A DNA stretch of 64,000 nucleotides from Nocardioides sp. (GTDB lineage Bacteria; Actinomycetota; Actinomycetes; Propionibacteriales; Nocardioidaceae), in contig NZ_JAPYPS010000006.1 of the NCBI RefSeq assembly GCF_029937575.1, positions 1 to 64,000 on the forward strand, in the 5' to 3' direction. Below, in pieces: positions 37,619 through 48,433 of this stretch; positions within the stretch are counted from its first letter, which is position 1, and every line of letters starts with the position of its first letter. A program made the position numbers and the translations under genes. Under the pieces are notes generated by a model. It was not told the origin of the DNA, did no database searches, and saw only the letters and a list, made by a program, of their open reading frames with translations.

Positions 37619-39343
37619 ATGACGACTGTCGCGGAGCTGTTGATCGAGTCCCTCGCCGAGCACGGGGTCAAGCAGGTCTGGGGCGTGGTCGGCGACGCAC
37701 TCAATCCGGTCACCGACGCCATCCGACGCGAGGACCGGGTCGAGTGGGTCGGGGTGCGCCACGAGGAGGTCGCCGCCTTCGCCGCGTCCGCCCAGTCCCA
37801 GCTGACCGACGACCTCGCCGTCTGCATGGGCACGGTCGGGCCGGGTGCGATCCACCTGCTGAACGGCCTGTACGACGCCAAGAAGTCCCACACGCCGGTG
37901 CTGGCGATCTGCGGGCAGGTGCCGCGTGAGGAGATGGGCTCGGACTTCTTCCAGGAGGTCGACAACGACGTCCTCTTCGCGGACGTGTCGGTGTTCTGCC
38001 AGACGGTGAGCAGCACCGAGCAGCTGCCCACGCTCGTCGAGCAGGCGGCCAACACGGCCCTGGCCGAGCGCGGGGTCGCGGTGCTGACCCTGCCCGGTGA
38101 CGTGGGTGGGCTGGACCTGCCGCACGGCACTCCGGTGCCACGCTTCCTGTCGGGCCGCGCCACGCCATCTCCCGAGCCCGAGTCGGTGCGCGCCGCCGCC
38201 CAGGCCATCAACGCGGCTGACTCCGTGACGTTGCTGGTCGGCCAAGGCGCGCGGCACGCTCGTGACGAGGTGCTCCAGCTCGCCGAGCGGCTGCAGGCGC
38301 CGATGGTGCTGACCCTGAAGGCCAAGCAGGGCTTCGACGACGACAACCCCTACGAGATCGGCCAGTCGGGGCTGATCGGCAACCCGTCCACGGCGCTGGC
38401 CTTCGCGTCCTGTGACGTGCTGGTGCTGGTGGGCACCGACTTCCCGTACCCGGAGTTCCTCCCGGAGGGGAAGACCGTGATCCAGCTCGACCTGCGCGGG
38501 GCGCACGTCGGGCGTCGGACGCCGGTCGACCACGCGGTCGTGGGCGACTCGCAGCTGGCCCTGGGGGCCCTGCTGCCGCTCCTGGAGGCCAAGGACGACT
38601 CCGCCCACCTCGACCACGCCCGCCAGGCCTACGACCTCTGGCGCCAAGGTCAGTCGCGCTTGGCCGACCCTGCCTACGACCACAAGCGCGTCGGTCTGCT
38701 GCGCCGCAAGGTCGACAACCCCGATGCCCTCATCCGTCCCGAGCTCCTGGCCGCCGCGGTCGAGCGGCACGCGGCCTCCGATGCGATCTTCACCACCGAC
38801 ACCGGCATGGCGACCGTCTGGTTGAGCCGCTTCGTCAGGATGACCGGGGAGCGTCGGCTGCTCGGCTCCTACAACCTCGGCTCGATGGCCAACGCGATGC
38901 CGATGGCGCTCGGCGCCCAGGCGCTGGACCGTGCCCGGCAGGTGATCGCCCTCTGCGGGGACGGCGGCCTCTCCATGCTGATGGGCGACCTGATCACCGC
39001 GGTCTCGCACGATCTGCCCGTCAAGCTGGTCGTCTTCGACAACGGCCGCCTCGGCATGGTCAAGCTCGAGATGGAGCAGGTCGGGCTGCCGGAGTTCGGC
39101 ACGGTGCTGCACAACCCCGACTTCGCCAAGGTCGCCGAGGCGATCGGTATGCACGGGATCCGAGTCAGCGACCCGAAGGACGTCGACGCAGCGGTCGCCG
39201 AGGCGCTGGCGCACCCGGGGCCGGTGCTGCTCGACGTGCTGACCAACCCGGACGAGATCGCGCTGCCGCCCAAGCCGACCCTCGAGCAGGGCTGGGGGTT
39301 CGCGATCGCGAAGATGAAGGAGTTCGCCGTCTCGCCGGAGTGA
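37619..39343 (+). CDS. poxB: PoxB-like thiamine-diphosphate enzyme (pyruvate:quinone oxidase type)
   Basis: A 574-aa ThDP-dependent enzyme closest in motif to pyruvate dehydrogenase (quinone), which oxidises pyruvate to acetate and CO2. The N-terminal pyrimidine domain has EHGVKQVWGVVGDALNPV and the catalytic glutamate in RHEEVAAFAAS. The central FAD domain starts around VTLLVGQGARHARDEVL. The C-terminal ThDP motif is CGDGGLSMLMGDLITAV and later VVFDNGRLG. The last residues are moderately hydrophobic with KMKEFAVSPE, as in membrane-activated PoxB. ATG 37619 is preferred; the ORF opens at 37580 but through the repeats. Other ThDP oxidases are not excluded. Confidence 0.82.
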   Translation: MTTVAELLIESLAEHGVKQVWGVVGDALNPVTDAIRREDRVEWVGVRHEEVAAFAASAQSQLTDDLAVCMGTVGPGAIHLLNGLYDAKKSHTPVLAICGQVPREEMGSDFFQEVDNDVLFADVSVFCQTVSSTEQLPTLVEQAANTALAERGVAVLTLPGDVGGLDLPHGTPVPRFLSGRATPSPEPESVRAAAQAINAADSVTLLVGQGARHARDEVLQLAERLQAPMVLTLKAKQGFDDDNPYEIGQSGLIGNPSTALAFASCDVLVLVGTDFPYPEFLPEGKTVIQLDLRGAHVGRRTPVDHAVVGDSQLALGALLPLLEAKDDSAHLDHARQAYDLWRQGQSRLADPAYDHKRVGLLRRKVDNPDALIRPELLAAAVERHAASDAIFTTDTGMATVWLSRFVRMTGERRLLGSYNLGSMANAMPMALGAQALDRARQVIALCGDGGLSMLMGDLITAVSHDLPVKLVVFDNGRLGMVKLEMEQVGLPEFGTVLHNPDFAKVAEAIGMHGIRVSDPKDVDAAVAEALAHPGPVLLDVLTNPDEIALPPKPTLEQGWGFAIAKMKEFAVSPE

Positions 39344-39403
39344 GCCGGCGCAGGTCCGCGCGTTTTCGAAGGTCGCCCCCGCGCGTGGAAGAATCGGGGG
39401 ATC

Positions 39404-41280
<1,877 letters not shown>

Positions 41281-41284
<4 letters not shown>

Positions 41285-42216
41285 CCCGGTGGCCGTTGCG
41301 CCTCCCTGACGGGGTGCACGAGATGGCCGCCCGCGGTCCGGACTGGGCGGCGTACGTCGACCGGCTGCCACGCGTGGTGCGCGAGCTCTGCGAGGAGTGG
41401 CAGCTCGAGGTCGACGGGGCGTTGCTGCACGGCTCCACCGCCCTGGTGGTGCCGGTGGCCTCCCCGACCGGCCCGGCGATGCTCAAGGTCGCGTTCCCCG
41501 ACGACGAGTCCGAGCACGAGCACCTGGCCCTGCAGCACTGGCACGGCCAGGGCGCCGTTCGCCTGCTGCGCGCCGGCCCCGGCCGCTCGGCGATGCTCCT
41601 GGAGCGCCTCGACACCACCGATCTGAGCGACCTGTGGGACGTCGAGGCGTGCGAGGTCGTCGGCGGCCTGTACTCCTCGCTGCACCAGCCCGCCCTGCCG
41701 CAGCTGCGCACGCTCACCTCGTACGTCGCCAGGTGGACCGACCGGCTGGCCGGGCTGCCGCGCAGCGCGCCGTTGCCACGCCGCCTCGTCGAGCAGGCGG
41801 CCTCGCTCGGGCGTGACCTCGCCGGTGACGCCGCCAGCGAGGGGCTGATCATCCACGGCGACCTGCACTACGAGAACGTCCTGGCCACGACCCGCCCCGA
41901 CGGACCCGCATGGCTGGTGATCGACCCCAAGCCGATGAGCGGGGACCCGCACTACGAGGTGGCGCCGTTGCTGTGGAACCGCTGGGACGAGCTGGCCGAC
42001 GGGTTCGGCGGCGTGCGCGAAGGGGTGCGGCGTCGCTTCCACGCCGTCATCGACGCGGCCGGGCTCGACGAGGAACGAGCCCGCGACTGGGTCGTCGTCC
42101 GGATGCTGCACAACGCGATGTGGGAGCTGGAGCGCCACGCTCACGACGGTGCCGCGCCTCCCGACGGCGGCTTCCTCACCACGTGCGTCACGATCGCCAA
42201 GGCCGTGCAGGACTGA
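41281..42216 (+). CDS. APH(6)/hydroxyurea-type kinase family protein
   Basis: A 311-aa kinase-fold protein of the family that includes streptomycin 6-phosphotransferases (PF04655 type). It starts at GTG 41281 overlapping the lepA stop. The catalytic loop is [13 protein letters not shown], followed by an intact metal motif [15 protein letters not shown] and the family-typical [12 protein letters not shown]. Unlike the gene at 34925 its key aspartate is present. Translational coupling to lepA suggests a housekeeping role, although antibiotic phosphorylation is possible for the family. Confidence 0.85.
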
Positions 42217-42411
42217 AGGACTCGCCGCCGTGGCTTGCGCGCGGATCATGGACGGTGAGGGTCAGGGACTGTGAGGGACGCCACTGCGGACGTGAATATT
42301 TCGCTACGATCTGCGTCCAGCATGGGGATGCCTACCAACGAGTAGTCGACGTGATCTAGGTTACGTCGCACGCACAGTGATCGATCCGATCTCGCCCGAG
42401 CCAGGAGCACC

Positions 42412-44232
42412 ATGCCCGTCAATCACGACACGTCCTTCGTCGACAACCTTCCGCAGAACGTCGCCGTTCTGTTCCTCGACCGGGTGGCGGCCTCGCCCGG
42501 CGCCGAGGCGTTCCGCTTCCCGCGTGGCGAGTCCTGGGAGTCCCTCACCTGGCAGCAGGCAGGCGACCTGGTCTCGCGACTGGCTGCCGGGCTGCTGTCG
42601 CTCGGGCTGAAGACCGAGCAGCGTGTCGGGATCGCCTCGAGCACCCGCTACGAGTGGATCATCGCCGACCTGGCGGTGATGTGTGCCGCCGGCGCGACGA
42701 CCACCGTCTACCCGAGCACGAACGCCGAGGACACGGCGTACATCCTCGGGGACTCGGAGTGCCAGTTCGTCTTCGCCGAAGACGACGAGCAGCTCGCCAA
42801 GCTGGTCGCGCGGGAGTCCGAGCTCGGCGCCCTGCAGAAGATCATCACCTTCGACGGCACCGCCGACGGCGACAAGGTGATCTCGATGGACGCCCTGGCC
42901 GAGCTCGGTGACGCCTACCTGGCCGAGCATCCCGAGGTCATCCGCACCACGGCCGACTCGATCGCCCCCGACCAGCTCGCCACCCTGATCTACACCTCCG
43001 GCACGACCGGTCGGCCCAAGGGCGTGCGGCTGCAGCACAAGGCGTGGGTCTACGAAGGCGCCGCGATCCAGGTGCAGGGCATCCTCGACGAGAGCGACCT
43101 GCAGTTCCTGTGGCTGCCGATGGCGCACTCGTTCGGCAAGGTGCTCCTCTCCGCGCAGCTGGCGTGCGGCTTCGCCACCGCCATCGACGGCCGCGTCGAC
43201 AAGATCGTGGAGAACCTCGGCATCGTGAAGCCGACGTTCATGGGCGCGGCACCCCGCATCTTCGAGAAGGCGCACGCGCGCATCGTCACCATGCAGGCCT
43301 CCGAGGGTGGTGCGAAGGAGAAGATCTTCAAGCGGGCCTTCGCCGTCGGTGCGAAGGTCGACGAGCTCAAGCTCGCCGGCAAGTCCGTCCCGCTGCCGCT
43401 CAAGCTGCAGCACGGCCTCTTCGACAAGCTGGTCTTCAGCAAGGTGCGCGACCGCTTCGGTGGTCGGGTGAAGTTCTTCATCTCGGGATCCGCCGCGCTC
43501 AACCCGGAGATCGCGCAGTTCTTCCACGCTGCGGGCATCCTCATCCTCGAGGGCTACGGCATGACCGAGAACGCCGCCGGCGCCACGGTCAACCACCCCG
43601 ACGCCTACAAGATGGGCACCGTCGGCAAGGCGCTCCCGGGCAGCGAGGTCAAGATCGGTGAGGGCGACGAGGTGCTGCTCCGCGGCCCGCACATCATGGC
43701 CGGCTACCACAACAAGGACGAGGAGACGTCCAAGACGATCACCAGCGACGGGTGGCTGCGCACCGGTGACAAGGGGAGCCTGGACGCCGACGGCTTCCTG
43801 ACCATCACGGGCCGGATCAAGGACCTCTTCAAGACCTCCGGTGGCAAGTACATCGCCCCGTCGTCGATCGAGGCCAAGTTCAAGGCCATCTGCCCCTACG
43901 CCAGCCAGTTCATGGTCTTCGGCAACGACCGCAACTTCGTCGTCGCCCTGATCACCCTGGACCCCGACGCGATGACGGACTGGGCGGCGGAGAACGGGAT
44001 GGCGGACAAGTCGTACGGCGACGTCGTGGCCTCGGAGCAGGTCCAGGCGCTGGTCGCCGACTACGTCGAGCAGCTCAACGCCAAGCTCAACCGGTGGGAG
44101 ACGATCAAGAAGTGGGAGATCCTCCCCGAGGACCTCACGATCGAGTCCGGCGAGCTGACGCCTTCGATGAAGGTCAAGCGCAACGTGGTCGAGGCCAACA
44201 ACACCGACCGGATCGCTGCGTTCTACGGCTGA
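42412..44232 (+). CDS. Long-chain acyl-CoA ligase (AMP-binding, FadD15-like)
   Basis: A 606-aa adenylate-forming enzyme that activates fatty acids to acyl-CoA via acyl-AMP. The P-loop-like motif is IYTSGTTGRPKGV, the A5 motif is EGYGMTENAAG, A8 is LRTGDKGSLDADGFLTITGR and the C-terminal lysine region is GELTPSMKVKRN. ATG 42412 is preceded by AGGAG (42403-42407). Length and motifs fit bacterial long-chain ligases. The 195-bp upstream gap contains a repeated GTGAGGG (42255, 42271) and TACGAT/TAGGTT hexamers that could be -10 boxes, but I cannot choose among them. Confidence 0.93.
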   Translation: MPVNHDTSFVDNLPQNVAVLFLDRVAASPGAEAFRFPRGESWESLTWQQAGDLVSRLAAGLLSLGLKTEQRVGIASSTRYEWIIADLAVMCAAGATTTVYPSTNAEDTAYILGDSECQFVFAEDDEQLAKLVARESELGALQKIITFDGTADGDKVISMDALAELGDAYLAEHPEVIRTTADSIAPDQLATLIYTSGTTGRPKGVRLQHKAWVYEGAAIQVQGILDESDLQFLWLPMAHSFGKVLLSAQLACGFATAIDGRVDKIVENLGIVKPTFMGAAPRIFEKAHARIVTMQASEGGAKEKIFKRAFAVGAKVDELKLAGKSVPLPLKLQHGLFDKLVFSKVRDRFGGRVKFFISGSAALNPEIAQFFHAAGILILEGYGMTENAAGATVNHPDAYKMGTVGKALPGSEVKIGEGDEVLLRGPHIMAGYHNKDEETSKTITSDGWLRTGDKGSLDADGFLTITGRIKDLFKTSGGKYIAPSSIEAKFKAICPYASQFMVFGNDRNFVVALITLDPDAMTDWAAENGMADKSYGDVVASEQVQALVADYVEQLNAKLNRWETIKKWEILPEDLTIESGELTPSMKVKRNVVEANNTDRIAAFYG

Positions 44233-44301
44233 GTGCGACCTGTGGGCCGGCTCACGGCCGGCTCACAGAGCACGCACAGTCGCCGCGTCTTCACTGGGGC
44301 A

Positions 44302-45249
44302 ATGACGAACCCGACCGACCCGGACCACGACCACTCCGGCCCGCACGAGCACGACCTGGGGCTGAGCCACGACCTGCCGAAGATCGTCGAGCGCGAACGG
44401 CGCTCCCTCGGCCGCCGCGGGTTGCTCGGCCTGTTCGGTGGACTGGGTGCGGTCGCCGTGGTCGGCTGCGCCACCGACGGCGGTACGGCGACCACGGCGA
44501 CGGCGTCCGACATGGCGTCCTCGAGCGCTGGTGGTCCAGGAGGGACCCCGCCGAACGGTGGGCCGCCCGATGGTGGAGGCGCCCCAGGTGGTGACGCCGG
44601 CTCGTCGGTCGAAGTCGCTGATGGCGAGATCCCCGAGGAGACCGCAGGGCCCTACCCGGGCGACGGCTCGAACGGCGTCAACGTGCTGACCGAGAGCGGT
44701 ATCGTGCGCAGCGACCTCCGGCGGAGCTTCGGCTCCGCCTCCGGCGTGGCTGAGGGAGTCACCACCATGGTGCGTCTCAAGGTCTACGACCTCAACGGCA
44801 CCGAGGCGACGGCCCTGAGCGGAGCGGCCGTCTACCTCTGGCACTGCGACCGGGCCGGCAGCTACTCGCTCTACAGCGACGCGGCGATCGACGAGAACTA
44901 TCTGCGCGGGGTCCAGGAGACCGACGCCGAGGGCAACGTCGAGTTCACCACCATCTTCCCCGCCGCCTACGCGGGACGCTGGCCCCACATGCACTTCGAG
45001 GTCTACCCCAGCCTGGCCGAGGCGACGAGCTCGGCCAACAAGCTCCGCACCTCCCAGCTCGCCCTGCCCGAGGACGTCTGCAACGACGTCTATGCCACCG
45101 CCGAGGGGTACGACGCCAGCGTCGCCAACATGCAGCAGACGCCTCTCGACGGAGACAACGTCTTCAGTGACGGCTACTCCTTGCAGATGGCCGCCGTCAG
45201 CGGATCGGTGGACGACGGCTACGTGGTGACGCTCAACGTCCCGGTCTGA
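44302..45249 (+). CDS. Exported intradiol ring-cleavage dioxygenase-like protein
   Basis: A 315-aa protein with a twin-arginine-type signal (RRGLLGLFGGLGAVAVVGC, lipobox-like VVGC) and a Gly/Ser/Pro linker. The C-terminal domain has the fold motifs of protocatechuate/catechol intradiol dioxygenases. All four expected iron ligands can be placed: Y118 (TAGPYPGDG), Y223 (AAYAGR), H229 and H231 (WPHMHFE). Exported dioxygenases of this type are known in actinobacteria but substrates are poorly defined; extracellular catechols from lignin or humus are plausible. It starts at ATG 44302, 69 bases after the acyl-CoA ligase. Confidence 0.85.
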   Translation: MTNPTDPDHDHSGPHEHDLGLSHDLPKIVERERRSLGRRGLLGLFGGLGAVAVVGCATDGGTATTATASDMASSSAGGPGGTPPNGGPPDGGGAPGGDAGSSVEVADGEIPEETAGPYPGDGSNGVNVLTESGIVRSDLRRSFGSASGVAEGVTTMVRLKVYDLNGTEATALSGAAVYLWHCDRAGSYSLYSDAAIDENYLRGVQETDAEGNVEFTTIFPAAYAGRWPHMHFEVYPSLAEATSSANKLRTSQLALPEDVCNDVYATAEGYDASVANMQQTPLDGDNVFSDGYSLQMAAVSGSVDDGYVVTLNVPV

Positions 45250-45346
45250 TGGGTGGTGGCCGCACCTCGGCTGGCGGTGGTGGTGCGGCCCCGCGGGGTG
45301 TCAGGGCACGAGCCCACCACGAACGCCCAGGTGAAACACTGCGTGA

Positions 45347-46558
45347 GTGCCTTCCGCCCTACCTGCCGGCGACCCTGTCCCCGAGGACGGGTCGCTCCCG
45401 GACTCGGCGCTGGTCGGCCTCCGAGAACAGCCACTCTCCTTCTACGTCCACGTGCCCTACTGCACGGTGCGCTGCGGCTACTGCGACTTCAACACCTACA
45501 CCGTCGACGAGCTCGGCGGGGGCGTCTCGCGCGCGACGTACGCCCAGACGGCCATCAGCGAGGTACGGCGCGCCCGCGAGGCCCTGGGCGGGGATGCGCC
45601 ACCCGTCTCGACCGTCTTCGTCGGCGGCGGCACCCCGACCCTCCTCAGCCCGGACGACCTGGGCAGCATGCTCGCCGCGATCGAGTCGGAGTTCGGCCTG
45701 GAGGCGCACGCCGAGGTGACCACCGAGTCCAACCCCGACTCCGTCACCCTCGCCGACCTGGAGAGGCTGCGAGCGGCGGGCTTCACCCGGATCTCGTTCG
45801 GCATGCAGTCGGCTGTGCCGCACGTGCTCGGTGTCCTCGAGCGCACCCACGACCCCGCGCGCGTGCCCCAGGTGGTGACGTGGGCGCGGGAGGCCGGCTT
45901 CGAGCAGGTCAGCCTCGACCTCATCTACGGCACGCCGGGGGAGAGCCTCGACGACTGGCGCACTTCCCTGGACGCAGCGCTGGCGTGCGAGCCCGACCAC
46001 GTCTCCGCCTACGCCCTGATCGTCGAGGACGGCACCGCTCTAGCGCGCCGAGTGCGCCGCGGCGAGGTCGCGATGACCGATGACGACGACCTGGCCGACA
46101 AGTACCTCCTGGCCGACGAGCGCCTCGAGGCCGCCGGCCTGGGCTGGTACGAGGTCTCCAACTGGGCCCGCGACGAGGGTGCCCGGTGTCGTCACAACAT
46201 CGCCTACTGGCGCGGCTCGAACTGGTGGGGAGTCGGCCCGGGAGCGCACTCGCACGTCGGGGGGACGCGGTGGTGGAACGTGAAGCACCCGGCCGCGTAC
46301 GCCGACAGGCTCGCCCGCGGGATCAGCCCGGGGCACGGGCGCGAGGTGCTCGACGCCGACACGCGACGGGTCGAGCGGGTGCTCCTCGAGGTGCGTCTGC
46401 GTTCAGGACTGCCCCTCGACGTACTGGACGAAGCCGGGCGCGCGGCGGTGCAGGACGCGGTTGCCCGGGGACTGGGGGAGGTCCACGACGAACGGCTCGT
46501 GCTCACCTTGCGAGGAAGGCTGCTCGCCGATGCGGTGGTGCGCGACCTCCTCGGGTGA
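45347..46558 (+). CDS. hemW: Radical SAM haem chaperone HemW
   Basis: A 403-aa radical SAM protein that inserts haem into target proteins. The 4Fe-4S cluster cysteines are C39, C43 and C46 (YCTVRCGYCDFNTY), followed by GGGTPTLL and the C-terminal HemW domain (NIAYWRGSNWWGVGPGAHSH). The NTY after the cysteine triplet, in place of the CDF-C pattern of true coproporphyrinogen oxidases, supports HemW over HemN. It starts at GTG 45347. In actinobacteria it typically sits between lepA and hrcA, as here. Confidence 0.93.
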   Translation: MPSALPAGDPVPEDGSLPDSALVGLREQPLSFYVHVPYCTVRCGYCDFNTYTVDELGGGVSRATYAQTAISEVRRAREALGGDAPPVSTVFVGGGTPTLLSPDDLGSMLAAIESEFGLEAHAEVTTESNPDSVTLADLERLRAAGFTRISFGMQSAVPHVLGVLERTHDPARVPQVVTWAREAGFEQVSLDLIYGTPGESLDDWRTSLDAALACEPDHVSAYALIVEDGTALARRVRRGEVAMTDDDDLADKYLLADERLEAAGLGWYEVSNWARDEGARCRHNIAYWRGSNWWGVGPGAHSHVGGTRWWNVKHPAAYADRLARGISPGHGREVLDADTRRVERVLLEVRLRSGLPLDVLDEAGRAAVQDAVARGLGEVHDERLVLTLRGRLLADAVVRDLLG

Positions 46559-46570
46559 GACGTCCCTGGC

Positions 46571-46687
46571 GCCGACCCGTCACTCATGGCAGACGGGTCA
46601 GCGCGACTGACGCCGACCCGTCACTCATGGCAGACGGGTCAGCGCGATTGACGCCGACCCGTCACTCATGGCAGACGGGTCAGCGCG
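46571..46687 (+). repeat. Three tandem 41-bp repeats, each a hairpin
   Basis: Near-identical copies start at 46571, 46612 and 46653 (period 41; the last is truncated near 46687). Each contains the dyad GACCCGTC-actcatggca-GACGGGTC. The right arm of one copy can also pair with the left arm of the next. The array occupies most of the 146-bp hemW-TM2 gap, ending six bases before a -10 box. Confidence 0.92.
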
Positions 46688-46692
46688 TTCCG

Positions 46693-46698
46693 TAGGCT
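46693..46698 (+). promoter_or_regulatory. Putative -10 box (TAGGCT) of the TM2 gene
   Basis: TAGGCT ends six bases before GTG 46705, so the -35 region falls within the last 41-bp repeat. Confidence 0.45.
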
Positions 46699-46704
46699 GA
46701 GCGC

Positions 46705-47226
46705 GTGAGCAACCCGCCCCACGACCCCTACCGTCCGTTCGGCTCGCCCGAGGAGTCGGGAGAGCCGGGCGAGCCGGGTGAACCCGGTGGACCAGGTCCA
46801 GTCTGGGGGTCCTCGGGTTCCTACGAGCAGTACCAGCCCGGCCAGGCGTACCCGCCGCCTCCCGCGGCGTACGGCTACCCGCCCCCGCCGACCGGGCATC
46901 CGGGCTACCCGTCGGCTCCCTACGGCTACGGCGCGCCGTCGGGTGCGTATGGCATGACGGTCTCGGACAAGAGCAAGACGACCGCCGGCCTGCTCCAGCT
47001 GTTGCTGCCCTTCGTCGGGATCTGCGGAGTGGGCCGGCTCTACGCCGGGCACCTGGGGATCGGGCTGACCCAGCTCATCGGCATCTTCGTCTCGTTCTGC
47101 CTGTCGGCCGTCTTCATCGGGATCCCGTTCCTGATCGGCTTCTGGCTGTGGAGCGTGATCGACGGGATCGTGATGCTCGCCGGCAGCCAGAGCCTCGACG
47201 GCCAGGGTCGCCAGATGCGGTCCTGA
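46705..47226 (+). CDS. TM2-domain membrane protein
   Basis: A 173-aa protein. The N-terminal half (about 85 residues) is low-complexity Pro/Gly/Tyr (GEPGEPGEPGG; YPPPPAAYGYPPPP). The C-terminal half is a TM2 domain: SKTTAGLLQLLLPF, GRLYAGHLGIGLTQL, and a second helix pair ending in WSVIDGIVMLAG. TM2 proteins have no agreed bacterial role; the Pro/Tyr-rich cytoplasmic tail may bind partners. It starts at GTG 46705, leaderless by prediction. Confidence 0.85.
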   Translation: MSNPPHDPYRPFGSPEESGEPGEPGEPGGPGPVWGSSGSYEQYQPGQAYPPPPAAYGYPPPPTGHPGYPSAPYGYGAPSGAYGMTVSDKSKTTAGLLQLLLPFVGICGVGRLYAGHLGIGLTQLIGIFVSFCLSAVFIGIPFLIGFWLWSVIDGIVMLAGSQSLDGQGRQMRS

Positions 47227-47254
47227 GCGCCGCTGCCGTCGATCGGTCGAGACG

Positions 47255-48097
47255 TCAGTCGACGGTCACGAAGTCGATCAGCTCCTCCACGCGACCGAGC
47301 AGCGCCGGCTCGCAGTCGGCGAAGGAGTCGACGCGGGACAGGATCTGCTTCCAGGCCCGGGCGGTGTCGGCCTGCTCGGCGTGCGGCCACCCGAGGTGGG
47401 CGCAGACACCCTTCTTCCACTCGACGTCGCGCGGGATGTCGGGCCAGCGCTCCAGCCCGATCCGGTCGGGCTTCACGGCAGCCCAGATGTCGATGAACGG
47501 GTGTCCGACGACCAGGACGTGCGGACTGGTGACGGCGTCAGCGATCCGCTGCTCCTTGGAGCCGGGCACCAGGTGGTCCAGCAGCACGCCGACCTTGCGC
47601 GTCGGTCCGGGGCCGAAGCCGGCCAGGACCTCCTCGAGGTGGTCGGCTCCGTCGAGCAGCTCGACCACGACACCCTCGATGCGCAGGTCGTCGCCCCAGA
47701 CCTTCTCGACGAGCTCGGCGTCGTGCTTGCCCTCCACGAAGATCCTGCTCGCTCGTGCGACACGGGCGCGCACGTCTCGCACCGCCACCGAGCCGGATGC
47801 GGTGCGTGTCTTGACGGGCTGGGCGACCGGGCGCTTGGGGGCCACGAGGATCACCGGCTTGCCCTCGAGCAGGAAGCCCGGGCCGAGCGGAAAGGTGCGG
47901 CGGCGCTGGCGCCGGTCCTCCAGAGTCAGGGTGTACAGGTCGCGATCGACGGCGACGATCTCACCGACCCAGTCGGTGGTGACCTCCTCGACGACGGAGC
48001 CGATCTCGGCGGGGGCCTCCACGGCCCGCCCGCGCTTGGGGGCGCGCCAGTCCCCGGAGAGGACGTCGCTGCCGTAGCGTCCGTGCATGTCGGTCAC
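47255..48097 (-). CDS. DUF3097 family protein (Toprim-like)
   Basis: A 280-aa protein of an actinobacterial family. The middle resembles a Toprim-type nuclease/primase fold: IFVEGKHDAELVEKVWGDDL (catalytic-type glutamate), LLDGADHLEE and VGVLLDHLVPGSKEQRIA (acid motif). An N-terminal SH3-like beta region (VGEIVAVDRDLYTLTLEDR) and a conserved C-terminal WPDIPRDVEWKKGVCAHLGW precede the end. Function unknown; location near hemW and hrcA is usual. It starts at ATG 48097. Confidence 0.85.
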   Translation of the reverse strand: MTDMHGRYGSDVLSGDWRAPKRGRAVEAPAEIGSVVEEVTTDWVGEIVAVDRDLYTLTLEDRRQRRRTFPLGPGFLLEGKPVILVAPKRPVAQPVKTRTASGSVAVRDVRARVARASRIFVEGKHDAELVEKVWGDDLRIEGVVVELLDGADHLEEVLAGFGPGPTRKVGVLLDHLVPGSKEQRIADAVTSPHVLVVGHPFIDIWAAVKPDRIGLERWPDIPRDVEWKKGVCAHLGWPHAEQADTARAWKQILSRVDSFADCEPALLGRVEELIDFVTVD

Positions 48098-48166
48098 CCG
48101 ACAACGCTAGGCGGGCGCGGCCCGCTCGCGGGGAGGGCGCGCCGGAGCCTCGGCGTGTGACGCTTC

Positions 48167-48361
48167 CTACTCCGCGGCGCTCGGGGGGTCCTGCGACTCG
48201 TCGGCCGACTTCCCCTCCTCGAGCAGGTCGCCGGCGCTCTCGCCGTCGTCGAGCCCCTTGGCCAAGGGGTTGTCGTCGCCGGCCACGAGGTCGTCGGGCA
48301 GCTGGTCGTCATCGATGCCGCTGCCCTGGTGCTCTGTGTGCTCCTGCTCGGATTCGCTCAT
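48167..48361 (-). CDS. Small very acidic protein (64 aa)
   Basis: From ATG 48361: MSESEQEHTEHQ followed by a run rich in Asp/Glu (DDDQLPDDLVAGDD; GKSADESQDPPSAAE). No hydrophobic or cysteine-rich region; probably disordered. The upstream extension to 48430 looks non-coding in composition. No family recognised; a real gene is likely because of its position between two same-strand genes and consistent codon bias. Confidence 0.5.
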   Translation of the reverse strand: MSESEQEHTEHQGSGIDDDQLPDDLVAGDDNPLAKGLDDGESAGDLLEEGKSADESQDPPSAAE

Positions 48362-48433
48362 GCTCGCGAACCTACGCTCGCCCCGGGGCGAGAGGTTCAC
48401 CCGGCCAGATGAGCGGTCCTCGGGCCACACGGC

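Noticed and set aside
37619..39343. Acetolactate synthase (ilvB)
   Set aside because: No ilvN partner follows, and the sequence pattern (EHGVKQVWGVVGDALNPV, KMKEF end) fits the PoxB group better.
42319..42350. TetR-type operator upstream of the acyl-CoA ligase (CTAC-caacga-GTAG)
   Set aside because: The arms are only four bases long and no neighbouring regulator gene exists; too weak to annotate.
45347..46558. Oxygen-independent coproporphyrinogen III oxidase (hemN)
   Set aside because: Only the three-cysteine cluster motif is present without the extra HemN cysteine, and the length and gene context are those of HemW.
46571..46687. Possible CRISPR array
   Set aside because: The copies are contiguous with no variable spacers, only three units, and no cas genes are nearby.
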